Assembly (NCBI GenBank): GCA_000827495.1
Contig: KN817652.1
Coordinates: 34,109-98,108 of the forward strand
Direction: 5' to 3'
Source: Hypholoma sublateritium FD-334 SS-4
Lineage: Eukaryota > Basidiomycota > Agaricomycetes > Agaricales > Strophariaceae
Length of the DNA: 64,000 nt
Shown: positions 33,678 to 45,987 of the stretch, piece by piece
Numbering within the stretch: position 1 is the first letter of the stretch
Layout of the letters: each line of letters opens with the position of its first letter
Made by a program: the position numbers and the translations under genes
The notes under the pieces: generated by a model
The model's input: only the letters and a program-made list of their open reading frames with translations
Databases searched by the model: none
Told to the model about the DNA's origin: nothing

Positions 33678-36600
33678 TCAGATAATAGTATGGCCACCAA
33701 TCGCATTCAGAAGCTGAATGAGGAGCCAGTGATCAAAGGCATGGTAAAATGTTAGAAGTTCTGGATCAATTGAAGAAGGGTAGTGAGCAGCTGCAAGGAC
33801 TTGAAGGTAGGACGCTGGAATTTTTGCAATCCTCATGCAAGTTTTGAAACAGATGGTGCCTTCTTTTATCAAAGCCTGACGTTCAGAAGGACAAGCAGAG
33901 TATTCACGGTCATCGTCTGAGCAGAGCTCTATCTAGAAACCTCATGAGCAATAAAAACACAAGCAGTTGAGCAAGTGCACCAACCTTGATTCTGTCGGAA
34001 GAAGTTAGATCAATTGAAGGAGTACCAGTTGATGCCCAGACCAATAGGTGGGATCTAAAGCCAGGATTATTGATTTTATCAAGCCCAAGAGCAACGCTAT
34101 TAAAGTGGGCTTTTGCTGCCTCGAACTTCCCGGGGCATGGAGTTCCACTGCCTTTAAGGAACCTTATAATGAGGTGGCGGAAGTTCATGGGAGCATCTCC
34201 TTCCTGATACGGTCGTAGAGCAGAGTTGAGGGGTGAAAGGAGGGAAAGTGGAGCTGGAGGAAAGGACAGTTGCTGTTCCACATCTTCGTACCCGGTTATA
34301 ACTGAAGAGTAGATGAGGGTAATCCAAGCCTGTGACCCGCCTTTGATAAGAGACTTGAGCTGGGTTACGGTTCAAGTCAAAAGCTGTTCGAAGCTTTGAA
34401 ATAACTAAATAAATTACCTTTGTAAGCTTGAAGCCGTTCCTACATCTCAACTCAAAGCCTCGTATAAAGGCAGCCATTTCTGGATTCGTAGGAAGGGAAG
34501 AGCCAACGGTCGCTCTATACAGCATCTCCCCTGCAAGAGCTTTGTGTGCTTTCTCAGTCCGGTCTTGGATGCAGGAGATCTATGGAAGTGGCACAGTCAC
34601 TCAACAAAAAAAATTATAAGCTTTAAAAAATAGAAATACCGGAAAGTCATGAAACAACTGGAAGTGCGAATCGAAGCCATCCACGTTATCCCCCCTCACA
34701 GTTGTATTCCAATCAATCAAAGTGCGGTATAGGTCTGGGAACCACTCTTGTAAGAAGGTTGGCGTCAAGGACTGTAGGTCGCACCCGTGTAGAAGAAACT
34801 GAACCAAGGCTGGGGATAATGGAGTAGGGGCCACACCATAGACAAGCATGAGACCGGTCAAGGCCCCAAGAGTAGAAAGAGCTTCTAATCTCGTTGTGGA
34901 GACTTCAAAATGCGGAGAGAGTGACTGCGAGGTGGCAATGGTTGAATAGCTATCGGACCTGGGTACGAACCATTTAATTGACTCCTTGCGATACTTGTCA
35001 AATGCCAAATAAATTGTTTCCCTTTCAATGCCTTCACCAACGGATAGTACTCGGCCAGAAAGGCCTCCGTCCTGATGTGTGTGCATTCTGAAAATGTTAT
35101 AAATTAGCTAGTATTTTAGAAACATAGGGAAAATCCCAGGCCCACATGGCAAAGTCACGACTTGGAGATAAGATGTTTTCAAAGTTGTTATTCCGTAAAG
35201 CTTCCTTGATTGAACCAACGAGTTTTTCCGCCAAATGGGAAGTGCTTGACCCAGCCAACTCAAACATTGGAGGGTTGTCGAATTGATCGGAGTGCTGAGC
35301 TTTGTCAAAAATTGCATCTCGCAGCGATTCAATATTCTCGACATTGATTTCCCCGGATGACAGCGGTTCTAACCATGACGTTGTCCACAGAGTAGGCGGA
35401 AGGGAGAACGCGTTGAAGATGGATTGGTTGGCAGAGTCCATGGAACCCATGTTACGGCCAGGGTTGTGAGCGGATGACTGAAAATTTTTGAGAATAGAGG
35501 AAATTAAAATAAGCAGTAACCCACATGAGAGCGTGTGGAAAGCGTCCTCTGAGGAAGTGTGCGCTGAGGGGGTATGTTTTCTTCATTCCTTAAAGTCTGC
35601 AGTGGAGTCGACGGAAGCTAAAGACACAAAGACACAAAGACACCAGCACTATGTATAAGCCTTCTGTGGGTAAACTTTGGTCTGGAAACAGCGCCTACCA
35701 GATTGAAGGCAACTTCAAGGTCTGACATATCTTCATCACTGGTGCCACCCTCATCCTCACCCCCCGAAGTATCCCAGTCATCGCACAAGGCTGCCGGACG
35801 CTCGCGTGGACGACGAGAATCTTGGGTAAATTGACGATAAATTCTTTTTGACAGACAGTGGTGAGTGCGGTTATCCTCGTCGGGAACACGGAACGAGTAC
35901 TCCGCACGAGGAAGAATGCCTAGGGTCAGAGGAGGTAGTCAGATTTATTCAGAGTAGGGATGTCAAACAAAGACCTTACACATATGAATTACTAAACGAC
36001 TGTCCTCTATGCAGAGGGAAGGAACAGCAAATCTATTTCGCAAGGAGGGATCGGACAGTATTCCTTGTATGGATATGTTGTGGGCCCTTTCCGCACGAAG
36101 CAGTATCTCGTCTAGGCTAGGGTGTATTCGACCTCGGTTGACTAAAGCAAGAAGAGAAAGAGGTAATGATTCGTGTGGAAGCATTCCTGAAGAGCTGAGA
36201 GATTGAGGGGCGTCAAACCTGTATTGAAATCGACTGGCTTCCATCATTGATTGAGTTTCTTGAAGGAGAGTTGTGGAGTGCATGTCCAGCGGAAGGTCAA
36301 GGTCAAATAAAAGCCCGTATGACTCAAGTAAGGCATTGAAAGAATCACTGTGAAATCGGTAGAGAAAGTGCCTTTCAACAAACTCCTAAAAATCATAGTT
36401 GGTCTCAGTTGATAGCCTACTATAATAATGACTTTCAAGACGCACCCCACAATCAGGCAAGACTTTGACACGAATATGTGAGTGAGTGGGCTCCCCTTGG
36501 CCAGTGGGTGAATAGACGACGTCAGACAGCTCCGGGTGCTGGCGACGTGCAAGGGGACGCTGACCAGACGGGCCTCGAGCGCGACGGCTGGAGCGTGATT

Positions 36601-37165
36601 GAGTCAATGACGCCTGGCTTGAGCTAGGGGCTGACAGAGTACTGAGGTGATGGCGTCTATTTTGGAGAGCAGGTCGACGGGGAAGGTTTTGTGCCGCAGC
36701 AGCAAGACGGTCTTGGTTCGCCTGCCCAGTTCGCTGCTGAAAACCAAGAAAAGAGGCACCCAATCCAGTTCCAGGCCCCATGCCTTGAGGAGGAGTGGGA
36801 ACATTCGCAGGTAGCCCGCTGCCACCAGCGAGGTTGAGAGATCCTACGCCAGCGGAGCTGATGGGCGCGCTCGGAAAAAGCCTATTTTGAGCAGAAGGAG
36901 CGGAGGAAGGCTGCCTAACGCTCTGATATGGTGTTATTGGAGGATTCCGGCTAGCAGAGCTGGTCGTCGTGTGCTGGTTTGAGGCAACGGAGCTCAGGGT
37001 ACCGTTTTGCAAAACTAAAGGTGGGCCGACGGCGTTCCGTGGGTTTCCGGGTCCAGGGGCAAGAGGCGCCAAAGCGGCGGTGGTGGAAGTAGGAGCTTCG
37101 TACGACTGCTGCATCTGCATGAACAGTCGAAACTGGTTAAGCAAGTGGGGAGGTATTTCTTCCAT
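33678..37165 (-). CDS. HECT-like E3 ubiquitin ligase, nine exons
   Basis: Predicted ubiquitin-protein ligase. Exons 37165-36446, 36385-35980, 35919-35699, 35617-35525, 35477-35146, 35087-34640, 34579-34418, 34359-33985 and 33932-33678 join in phase to 1003 residues. The N-terminal ~240 residues are disordered (Pro/Ser/Thr/Gln rich). Residues ~590-740 resemble the HECT N-lobe: ALTGLMLVYGVAPTPLSPAL, LQSLTPTFLQEWFPDLYRTL. Later SLIKGGSQAWITLIYSS and HLIIRFLKGSGTPCPGKFEA match the inter-lobe part. The C-lobe holds GTICFKTCMRIAKIP, where the Cys in TICF is the expected thioester site, and ends AFDHWLLIQLLNAIGG. The match is by motif order, and similarity is weak, so HECT activity is inferred. No interruption seen. 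Confidence 0.65.
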
Positions 37166-38359
37166 AGCATTCCAACTTTGAACTGGAAATGGAGGGTGAG
37201 CGTAGGAAAAGATGTCAACAGATCTGAAGAACTGAAGAAGAATTACCTTTGAGAGAAGTATGCACTTGTAATGGCCGAAGGAAAGAAGAGGGTATGGGGG
37301 TAGCGTAAGCCGCAGTGGTGGAGCAAAAATTCTTTGACACAAAGAGCGTGAATTAAAATATAGATAGGATCGGACCGAGGATTAGTAGAAAGCGTAAGAG
37401 GGAGCCTTGGGACAGAGAAAAGTGACCGTTTTCCTACTTATAGAAAATCAGACAGAGCACACCCCTACCTCATCCCCAGAGTGAAATGGCCTGATACTTC
37501 TAGCTTTCATTTCATTGGCCCTCTTGGGCAGCGACGTTGACCAACAACTAACCAATTGGTAGATCCCTCAAGGCCAAGGGAGTTGGTTTCTGAAAGCCAA
37601 CCGGATGCCTCCACATATCGCCCTTGAACTCTGAAGAACGCTAGAAGGACGGTGAGCCAGATATAGAAACACAGTTCCCAACTTAGTGATTAGGCCGAAA
37701 AACTCGGGCTCGGAACGTTCGGAATTTGCTCGGAAATGATAAGTGACACCAACGACCGAGACGGCCGAGAAACCAAGGCCGCGCCAACCGAACACCAACT
37801 CCAAACCAAGCTTGAACCAAGCGCACGTCAACTTAAACCAATCAAACCAAGAAGCCATCAAAAGACATCAAGGGATACAATAAGTCAAGCCTGAGACTCA
37901 AGTTTGCAATGGAAACCTCGCGAAACTGTCTACTAACAGTATGAAAAGCTAACCGTGAGACCTAAACCTGCCATGGAAACTTCGCGAAACAGCTGACTAA
38001 TCCTGGTTTTTACTCAAACCCTGGCACTTGGGTAGACGACTTCAAGGAAGTTAGCCGTTCGAATACTTGATGAAAAAAGACGTCATAACGGTATCTAGAC
38101 AGGCAAATCAAGGCGATACGTGAGAGCACCAACAGGAAGATACAACTTTGGCGCCGACCTCCAAGTAGTACCAATTTCCGTGTTATAATTAACAGGAATC
38201 GTTTATTTAAGTGCTGTTCAATAGGTAGCACGTCCGCTGCGCACACTGTGTGAGTTGTGTGAATACTTTATACTCCTATACTTTATACTCCAGTTCAGGC
38301 TTTTTATTTAAGTTTACAACTCAGAGTCGGATGTGATGTTAAAATGTGACTATATTTGA
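37166..38359. other. Intergenic with an imperfect ~36-bp direct repeat
   Basis: At 37893-37929 and 37957-37992 a block beginning gagac and ending atggaaac(c/t)tcgcgaaac is repeated, offset 64 bp. A minus-strand open frame at 37568-37861 lacks family signature and is not called. Confidence 0.45.
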
Positions 38360-39031
38360 TTAAAACTGGTCTCCTTGTGTAATCCCCCATGGCATCTTCG
38401 TATCGAGAAAATCATGTGGTATTCTCCAATCCTGGCACACATGCACTGATCCCGGAGTAGTAGTAACAAATTGATCGTCTACGAATCTTCCTGCTTCGAC
38501 AGTCAAATCTGGCCGACACATAACCATTTGCCGGATGTAATTGAAGCAGTGGCGAAAATGCGGCCATTGCTCTTTCTGGTTCTCGACGAGGGCAACTGCA
38601 AAGGTTTGGATGCAGTGGATCTCGTGGTACATCGAGACAAACACTGCACGGTTGGCCTCGGATTTGGTTTGAGGCGAGTGTAGGCGATAGCTCCCGTCAC
38701 CTGACGGCAGTGCCACAATCCATTCCTGGGCAGCCTCAGCCGTGGTGACGTTGTATCTTGCTGTTACAGGGTTGGTTCTCATGAGGACACGACCTGTTTT
38801 GACTGGTAGAGCCACCGGCTCCAATGCTGTTTGAACGCACAACCTATAAGTACTATGGGACATAACATAGAGATGGTTCGTACCCTGAGGCCCAATGTGG
38901 TATACATCGACATAATGGGCGACATTTCCAGTGAGTCTTCGACGGACAAACATATGTATTTTGAAAGAGTGCAGTAGGGAGACAAGACATAATAGTAGCA
39001 AGAGACCTGGGATGAGTGTTGATTTTGACAT
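38360..39031 (-). CDS. UstYa-like (DUF3328) oxidase-type protein, both HXXHC motifs intact
   Basis: Member of the fungal UstYa family, whose characterised members oxidise or cyclise peptide and other natural-product precursors. Single-exon model of 223 residues from the ATG at 39031, chosen because the hydrophobic segment STLIPGLLLLLCLVSLLHSF directly follows and is the usual N-terminal membrane anchor; an in-frame ATG at 39130 would add 33 residues. The luminal part ends in the two diagnostic motifs: MYHEIHC (HEIHC) and HFRHC within FRHCFNYIRQMVMCRPDL, then VHVCQDW. It neighbours a second UstYa-like gene, a But2-type membrane protein and an MFS transporter. Substrate unknown. Confidence 0.85.
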   Translation of the reverse strand: MSKSTLIPGLLLLLCLVSLLHSFKIHMFVRRRLTGNVAHYVDVYHIGPQGTNHLYVMSHSTYRLCVQTALEPVALPVKTGRVLMRTNPVTARYNVTTAEAAQEWIVALPSGDGSYRLHSPQTKSEANRAVFVSMYHEIHCIQTFAVALVENQKEQWPHFRHCFNYIRQMVMCRPDLTVEAGRFVDDQFVTTTPGSVHVCQDWRIPHDFLDTKMPWGITQGDQF

Positions 39032-39680
39032 CCCGCTGATGAATCTTGAGGGGAGCTTGCGGAAGCTTTGAAGCGACAGAATAAGGGTGTTTTTATTCAG
39101 TCTGCCCAAGTCAATTGATAAAGGATACACGATTAGATCAAATCATCTTCTGCGTACTTGCGTACTCCTGAAGTCGTTGTGCTTCGCACGCTGTCGCATG
39201 ACCAGATCTCAATATATATCAATTACAAAGGAGATACGAAGCGGTTTTCAAAGAATCCCGTACGCTGTATTAAATTTAGGTTCACAACCGTGGTTCCCGT
39301 GCCACAATGGAGAAGGTCTGACTCTTTGAAAGATTTAAAATACTCATTCCCACCCCTCCAGTGGTCGAATCCGATAGGATTATCTCGTCCTTTAAATCTT
39401 CCATCACATTTTTACTCCCACATAGACTTCCGGAATTCAACCCATGTATATGCAGTCTCGTTTACTCTGACCCGCCTCAGGCTCAGGACGATCACTCAAG
39501 TACTCACGATACAGTGGCCAGTGGCAGATACTCCTGCATCAATTTTTTCTTTCGTATACCTAGGTCCGTAACATGGATTCTACACAGTAATACACTGCCA
39601 TATCTCTGTCAAATGAGTGACTGCAACCAGCTAACCACTTAGATATTCCTAAATTGTCTGATACTGCGTCATATAAATTC

Positions 39681-40627
39681 CTATTTGTTGCTGAGCGTCA
39701 AAAATGATGTTTTATCTGGGCAGTGCATAAACGCACCATTGAATTCTTCTGATCCAGAAGCGGTTATGTGCAAGTCGCAGGGTCCTTCTCTGCAAGATAT
39801 TTCAACATGCTGATAAGTTCCTGATGGGCACTCGTGCGGCTGAGTCTGTTGTGTCGAAGGACCCTGTGCAGAGAACGTGCCCAGGAGCTTTCCTCGTGGC
39901 GGTTTAGAGTTCCAGCTCAGTCGTCTAATATCAATGGTACGGCCCCAATCAAGCGCCCATACATCAAAGAAAGCATTCTCCATGTTAGGAGAGCGTGCGT
40001 CAGGCGGTATCGTAAGGACCATACTGCAATTTTCCATCCCGTAATCCGCCCCAAAGAATTGCGCAACACTCGACACCTGCTTGCAGTTGAGGCGGTTAGT
40101 TTGCATTTATGACATTGTATTCTACACGAACCTCAGGTGTAACGACAGTACGACGCTCACTGTACGGGATCATTCCATACGGTGATTTGAATTGATTGGG
40201 ATACGGGCTCTGGATATCCTCTGGTGCGGAAGAATCAACTGGTGTCAATGTGTAGGGAAGCTGTTTGAGAGGGTCTCGTGGAGTTGCTTTGACGTCTCCC
40301 TTCTTATATATTTCATCGAGATGGGAGTATGAGCTGAGGAAAGGTAGGTCATTGAATGGAATGGCCTCCAAGGGCTGAATTGCTAGTTTGTTGCCAAGGT
40401 ACACAAGACTCAAAAGATCAAGGACGCTGCAGAGGCTTATAAAAAAGATTGACCATAGTATCAGTGTGAAGCGTCGGCCTTGTAGGCCTTCAGCTCCAGC
40501 GTCTGTGGGATATTAAGTTTCATTGATGACATCTGCGACTCGATGAAATACCTTGCTGTTTTTGTCCGAGTTTAAGCTCTTCTAAGCTGTCAGTCTCCCT
40601 TTGCGGCAGCGACGAATACATGGACAT
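39681..40627 (-). CDS. Single-pass membrane protein with But2-like C-terminal domain
   Basis: Exons 40627-40552, 40502-40132 and 40079-39681 join in phase to 281 residues. MSMYSSLPQRETDSLEELKL is the cytosolic tail, then one membrane span (FTLILWSIFFISLCSVLDLL), then an outside region with QFKSPYGMIPYSE. The last ~130 residues (VAQFFGADYGMENCSMVL, IDIRRLSWNSKP, CPSGTYQHVEISC, CDLHI) follow the pattern of the beta-rich But2 C-terminal-type domain frequent in mushroom membrane or secreted proteins. Function of that domain is not established. Divergent from the UstYa-like gene at 41647 across 1 kb. Confidence 0.65.
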
Positions 40628-41646
40628 TTGAAAAGGATTCAGGTGAACACACTAAGCAATGATGAGATATTTTTTCAATATAAGTTTCTTACGCTCTTCA
40701 AGTTGGATCAATTCCCACCAAGTACTTCCAATCCGTGAGAAACGCTCGCGACATCAGCATCGTCTTAAATTAGCCAGACGAACTTCGTGGTCTGTAATGA
40801 ATTTGAATCATTGTGATTATGTACTGAGTCCATTGTCGGCATACGGAGAACGAATCAGAATTCAAAGTACGGTCCGAATAATACTACCACCAAACTACCA
40901 CACTTTGACCTTTTATCTCACGTGCCGTAACGCAGCGCTCTGGATATTTTAGGGACAGATCTTCCGGTAAAATAAAATCACTAAGGTGTAATAATTTGCC
41001 GCCATTTAGTAGAGGTGCCTTGCAAGAAAATGAGGTAGTCTTGTATCGTTGGGCTGTCGCACAATCATACAACGCCATTCACTTTGGTACATAAGCCGCA
41101 TCCCACAGCATTTTCCAGTGCTCCCGAGCTCGTGGCGCTGCCTCACTAGAATGGATGTAACGGTGTGGATGAAAACCTTCTTTGGTAAGTGGATTTTGAT
41201 TAGAATTTGCCTGTTCAAGGCTGGCCGTGCTCAGCGCTCAAGATTGATGTTGGTGCCACTCAAGTACATTTAAGCATGGGAATCATCGTAGGCTGGAATC
41301 TAATTAGAGGGGCAACCTTGTGTAATCGCATCCCCATTTTGTCTTGACAACTTCATTGTAATTTTAAGGCGAAACAAATAGGCTCTCACGTGAGGCTACA
41401 CCAGCGGCCAACCCGGAGATTGAATCTTACGTTATCTTTACCTTGCCTTTACCATCCAGATAATGGAAGATTCGCCGGTATACTTACTCTTGCCCGAGTA
41501 CACGCCTGCGTGTGAGCCTGTGTGAGTTTCAGGGTACCTCATTTGTTCAATCATACACGAGTCTTCGAGGAGACACGTGGGCGTTATTTCCTTCCTTTTA
41601 AACAGAGAATGTGATCACGCATATTCGAAGAGTATTCACTGCCGCA
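40628..41646. promoter_or_regulatory. Divergent intergenic region between But2-like and second UstYa-like gene
   Basis: About 1 kb between opposite start codons, with no supported exon. It must hold both promoters; no specific site was identified. Confidence 0.35.
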
Positions 41647-42304
41647 ATGAAGGACCCAGAATCCCTGTCTCACAAGCAAATCGTTCTGCTTTGTGTCACG
41701 ATATGTCTTGTGTTTATCACCAAGACCGCCAGCATGACATGGATGAACAGCATACCGGAGGCACATCCGCCGAGAGGTTCGGAAGGGGAAGGTAAGAGAT
41801 ACATGTCGCCCAATGATTTCAATTGACGCATAACGCGGCATAGACTCGGATAGTCCCAAAATGTTTCCTGTTCCCCTTCTGCGTCCTGTTCGTACGCACC
41901 TTGAAAACAGCAAACACTACCAGATTGAAGGAGACGATGAAGAATGGAGTAGGTTACTCCCTGGCGATGGAACCGTTTATTTGAACTCCACTTGGAACGA
42001 CGGTCTACAGGTTTATACCGTCTCTATGTATCATCAACTTCGATGCCTCGACATCATCCGCAAGAAAATTGCAGAGGTTGAGCGCCGCAGACACCAGGAG
42101 CCTGACTTCAACGCGATCACACCCGCGACGCAGCATTGCATCAATTACCTCCGTGAAATGGTGCTATGCCGTGGAGATCTCGACTTAGACACAGTAGCAG
42201 GATTACCCAAGTCAGAGGTTCAATTTTCTCAGTATCAGTGCTGGGACTGGGAGGCGGTATATAGTGCGGTGCAGAAAAATCAGGATGAACACCGAGATAT
42301 TTGA
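41647..42304 (+). CDS. UstYa-like (DUF3328) protein with degenerate HXXHC motifs
   Basis: Exons 41647-41791 and 41844-42304 (gtaaga donor) join in phase to 201 residues. A membrane anchor (IVLLCVTICLVFIT) follows a short tail. The body shows the family pattern: EEWSRLLPGDGTVYLN, VSMYHQLRCLDIIR, TQHCINYLREMVLCRGDLDL and YQCWDWEAVY. The first motif reads HQLRC (second His replaced by Arg) and the second reads ATQHC (first His replaced by Ala). The neighbouring paralog keeps both motifs, so this copy may be non-catalytic or act as a partner subunit, as UstYa proteins can work in pairs. That role is inferred. Confidence 0.8.
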
Positions 42305-43118
42305 ACAGACTAAGTAGTTGTAAATATGAGATCATCTATTATATTGTGCGTGAAGCATCGTGTTAATTTCTTCATTCATACGATTTTATGCTCGGCCCAT
42401 ACGCAGCAGGCGTGAAGCCAAATCTCAGCCCACAAATCCTTGTACTGTCATTTCTTTTGATGCTCTACATGTTTACTTAACCTCGAGATATAGAATGCCA
42501 AGCCTGCCTATCGAGTGGCTCAGAGGGATTATAGCGAGACGTGGAAGAGAACGGTAAGGATGCAGCAGGTGTGCACCCTACCCGGAGCCTAGACACCGTC
42601 TCGTTTGAACGCTTCGTGTTATCTTCTCCGTACCGCTCACACGTTACACGCAGGGAATAAATGTACGGAGCCGTGTGCATGGTACTCGGTCCTCGCCAAC
42701 GTCCGAGCCAGAGAAACTCTGTAGTAGGGACGTCGCGCGCGGAACCGCCGCCACGGTTTGTATTAAGCGCAGGAGCAACAAGCTCACGTCAAGGGAAGGC
42801 AGTGTCCTCGCATGCGTTCTGATAGAGCTCCATGTGTGACACTGCGTCGCCTCTGAACCTTCCGCGCCTGTCTACTACGCATGGCCCCAGTCCAAGTCAC
42901 TGGCAGCGCTCCCTCGACTGCGCTTTGGCCGATCTGTGCGGACGCATGCTACCGCCATCCTTGTAGTAGACGATTCCAGAAATACTGATCTTCCGCATGC
43001 ACTCGGGTCATTGAACAGTGACCGGTCCTGCAGAGCACCTTGAACGAGCCTGAGCCTATGGGGCGTACATGATGACGGGAATAGAACGCGAATGTGCCTC
43101 ACGAATGCGACGAGTTCA
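42305..43118. other. Convergent spacer between UstYa-like and MFS genes
   Basis: No supported coding exon. It holds the 3' ends of both neighbours. Confidence 0.4.
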
Positions 43119-45215
43119 TTAATTATTTCCGGCGTTGGAAAATCCGACATCGTGATACGCCCTCATTTGCTCGCCGTAGCGGATGATACAGTATATTAGC
43201 CTGAAGCACTCGCTCAATACCCAGACGTTAGATACAAGGAAAAGATGTACTCACCCTGCTGCTATCCACAGCAACACGGCGTATGCGCTTGAAGTGAATA
43301 CGATCCCGAATGTATCTATCATGGGGAGGATGGTGGCAATCCCAATAGCCATCAAGACTGCACGTAATCCACTGTAAATTGACTCAGTTTTTTCGAGTAG
43401 ACTGATTAGCATGACAAAAACGTACTTGTTCGCCCCCAGGCTCTCTGCACTTCGTGAGTGCAGAACGTCAACAAGATATGCCGCACACGGTCCAAACGCC
43501 ATCTCAACCTGGATATGGTCAATAATGATTTATTACGAAAACTAGAAAACATAACTTACCCCGATACTGCTGACAAAGAAACAGAAGAGGCATACCGTTA
43601 ATCCCAGAGTGCCGTCGATATACTTGTTTGCGAGGCCAAACAGAACGAGAGGGAGGGGAGCATATATTGCGTATGGGAGCAGTGCGGCGCGCAGCCGATC
43701 CTCGGGGTACCATACGCCGTTGCGCTTCGCGCGCCATTTTACCACCGTGCGGTCTGAGATGCGCCCTACTAAAGGTGCTCCCACTATACACTCTGAGTTA
43801 AATGGTGTAAGAATCAAAGGAAGGAAACAGACATATGTATCCCACGCCACCAGGAAGGAAGCAGAGCCCGACAAGGGCCTCGTTTTTAACGCCATATCGG
43901 ATACCCTGATGAACACATAAGCCATATGAAGGTAGAGTAAATTTAACACGTACGATCACGTATGGCAAAGGTACCACAATTGCTGGATTTTTTGTTTAAT
44001 ATTCCACTTATTGGGAATAAAGGAGACGAACCAAAAGCTGCCATCAAAGATGCAGACGTGGCCATGCACTGTGTAGAAAAATATCAGGACGCCGTTGGAA
44101 GGGTGCTCGAGAAAGAAACGCACGATGAGGAATAAGTTCGGGCTTCGAAGCAAAAGCATCGGTCGCAAAGGATTCACAAAGGTGAATCTCTTCCTGTACC
44201 TGTCGCCTTCTTCTGCTTTCAACTTGTCGATTCCACGTGCTCCTGGTTGACTTGTCTCTGGAAAGAAGAAAAACATAGCAATGAACGCAATCAATCCTAC
44301 GATGCCTATGCTCCCTTGCATGAAACGCCATGAAAAGTAGTAGCTAACAGTGCCTCAAATAAAAAAAAGAGATTAAGTTATTTAAACAAACAGTAAATGA
44401 AATAATATACCTCCAATAAGCGGCGAAAAGGGTGGCCCCAAAAGCGAGATCTGAACAACATAAATCAACGCTGTATCGAGAGAAACATCAAATAGAACCC
44501 TCACACCGAAGAAGATGCCCATGGCACGGCCGCGTTCTTCTAGTTGGTATATATCCCCAGTGACTCCCGCGCCAACCACCATGGCAGGCGCGGCGCCGAC
44601 GGACTGTAGAAATCTCCAAAACAAGAGCGAAGGGATATTCTGCGCGAGGGCCACCCCAATCGATCCAACAATCAATATAGGCAAGGAGCACAGATACACC
44701 GGCCGCCGTCCATCTGCACAATTATCAATCAGCGTATGAGCATCCTTCGTATACTCCGGCCAGAAGTGGAGGTGTAACACGAACAGAAAGTCGAATAGGA
44801 GCCACCTATCAGCCCTCCCACTGAACCGGAGAACGCAGATATACTGACGGCCAAGCTAAATAATCGTAGGAAGATTCGCGTGAGCAAGACGCCCCCGACT
44901 ATTGAATGCGGCATTCCTAGAGTCGTACTTGACCATAGCCCCGGTAGCATTTAGGTCCTTTGCAATCTTGGGAATCGAAGGCGTGAAAGTTCCTGTCACG
45001 AACACTGTTCCGTTTTTGTTTTTGAATCAGCAAGAGGCGCGGTACTTTCTACGCCGCGAGCCGCGAAATCATCACGAACAAGGTAAAATTCCACAGCAAG
45101 AAATCATGACAAGAATCATAGTTTTTCGTGCTGGAGAGAAACGTTTGTACACCGTGTCATGATCGAGGCAGAGGACCGAAGCCGAAGAAAGGAGAGGCGT
45201 ATCTTCCGCCGTCAT
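43119..45215 (-). CDS. Major facilitator superfamily transporter (DHA1-type drug:H+ antiporter-like)
   Basis: Predicted plasma-membrane proton antiporter. It starts at 45215 (MTAEDTPLLSS) and several introns give TGTFTPSIPKIAKDLNATGA, then GSVGGLIDGRRPVYLCSLPI, the loop 2-3 type signature. Further exons give QSVGAAPAMVVGAGVTGDIY, ERGRAMGIFFG, FFPETSQPG, a central hydrophilic loop (GIDKLKAEEGDRYRKRFTFV), APLVGRISDRTVVKWRAKRN and ALLPYAIYAPLPLVLFGL. The C-terminus (VEMAFGPCAAYLVDVLHSRS ... CIIRYGEQMRAYHDVGFS) ends at 43119. I did not fix every exon edge, and one stretch near 44350-44480 is uncertain. Next to the UstYa-like genes, it could export their product; this is inference from location. 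Confidence 0.75.
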
Positions 45216-45925
45216 TGCGGGGGTTGAGAAGGGGTGGTTCAACGGAAAGAACAGAAAGCCACTGGATATTTATTTTCCCTGGATGATGGAGTCATATTTG
45301 TCTGAGTCTGAAATTGCCACGACTCGCTTCAGCCCAGCTATTCGGACATGGTTCGGACCTGTCTACCGCTATGGCGTACTATGGCGTGAATTCTCGACTG
45401 GAAGCGTATGTTCGAGCGCATGACCCTCTTATTCACTAAAACAAGTACATTCTGATCATGGCAAGGCATCAAGAAAAAAATTCCGCCGAGTCATTCATGG
45501 TAGTTAGAGTACACGTGCTCGTGTGAACTTCTAAGTTGCAGTTCAATTTGAATTGCTACTGCCAGGTGTGTCCCCGCGTTGTGCACAAAAGAGACTGGTA
45601 CGCGCTGCGAACAACGAAAGGTGATTGCAATACGTATTTATCAAACTTGTTAACGCTTCACCCGGTGTATTACGCACTAGCGAACGGTTCTCGGGTTCTC
45701 TACGATGTGCACCTCCACGCTGTGTCCGGCGTCTACAGCAACCTCTCACTGCGACGCGGCAAACTTCTCTCAAGACCTTCCCAACGGCTGCTTATATCAC
45801 CCCTGATTAACTTCAGCTACCATCTGACGGCCGTGTTGCCATGCCCCACACACTGGTCATCGCAGACAATGCGGGGAGGACAGATGCTTCGTTATTACGC
45901 GATAGCTCGCCGAAGTGAAGTTACT

Positions 45926-45931
45926 TATAAA
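45926..45931 (+). promoter_or_regulatory. TATA box candidate of the GH31 gene
   Basis: TATAAA lies 57 bp before the start codon at 45988, followed by a short leader rich in ctctccc. Position is plausible for a fungal core promoter. Confidence 0.4.
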
Positions 45932-45987
45932 GCGGGGGACCCACTGTCGAGAATATTCACTCTCTCCCTCTTGGTTGACACTCAGTC

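Noticed and set aside
39131..41640. Precursor peptide for the UstYa-like enzymes
   Set aside because: I looked for a short secreted frame with repeated basic cleavage sites between the UstYa-like genes and found none.
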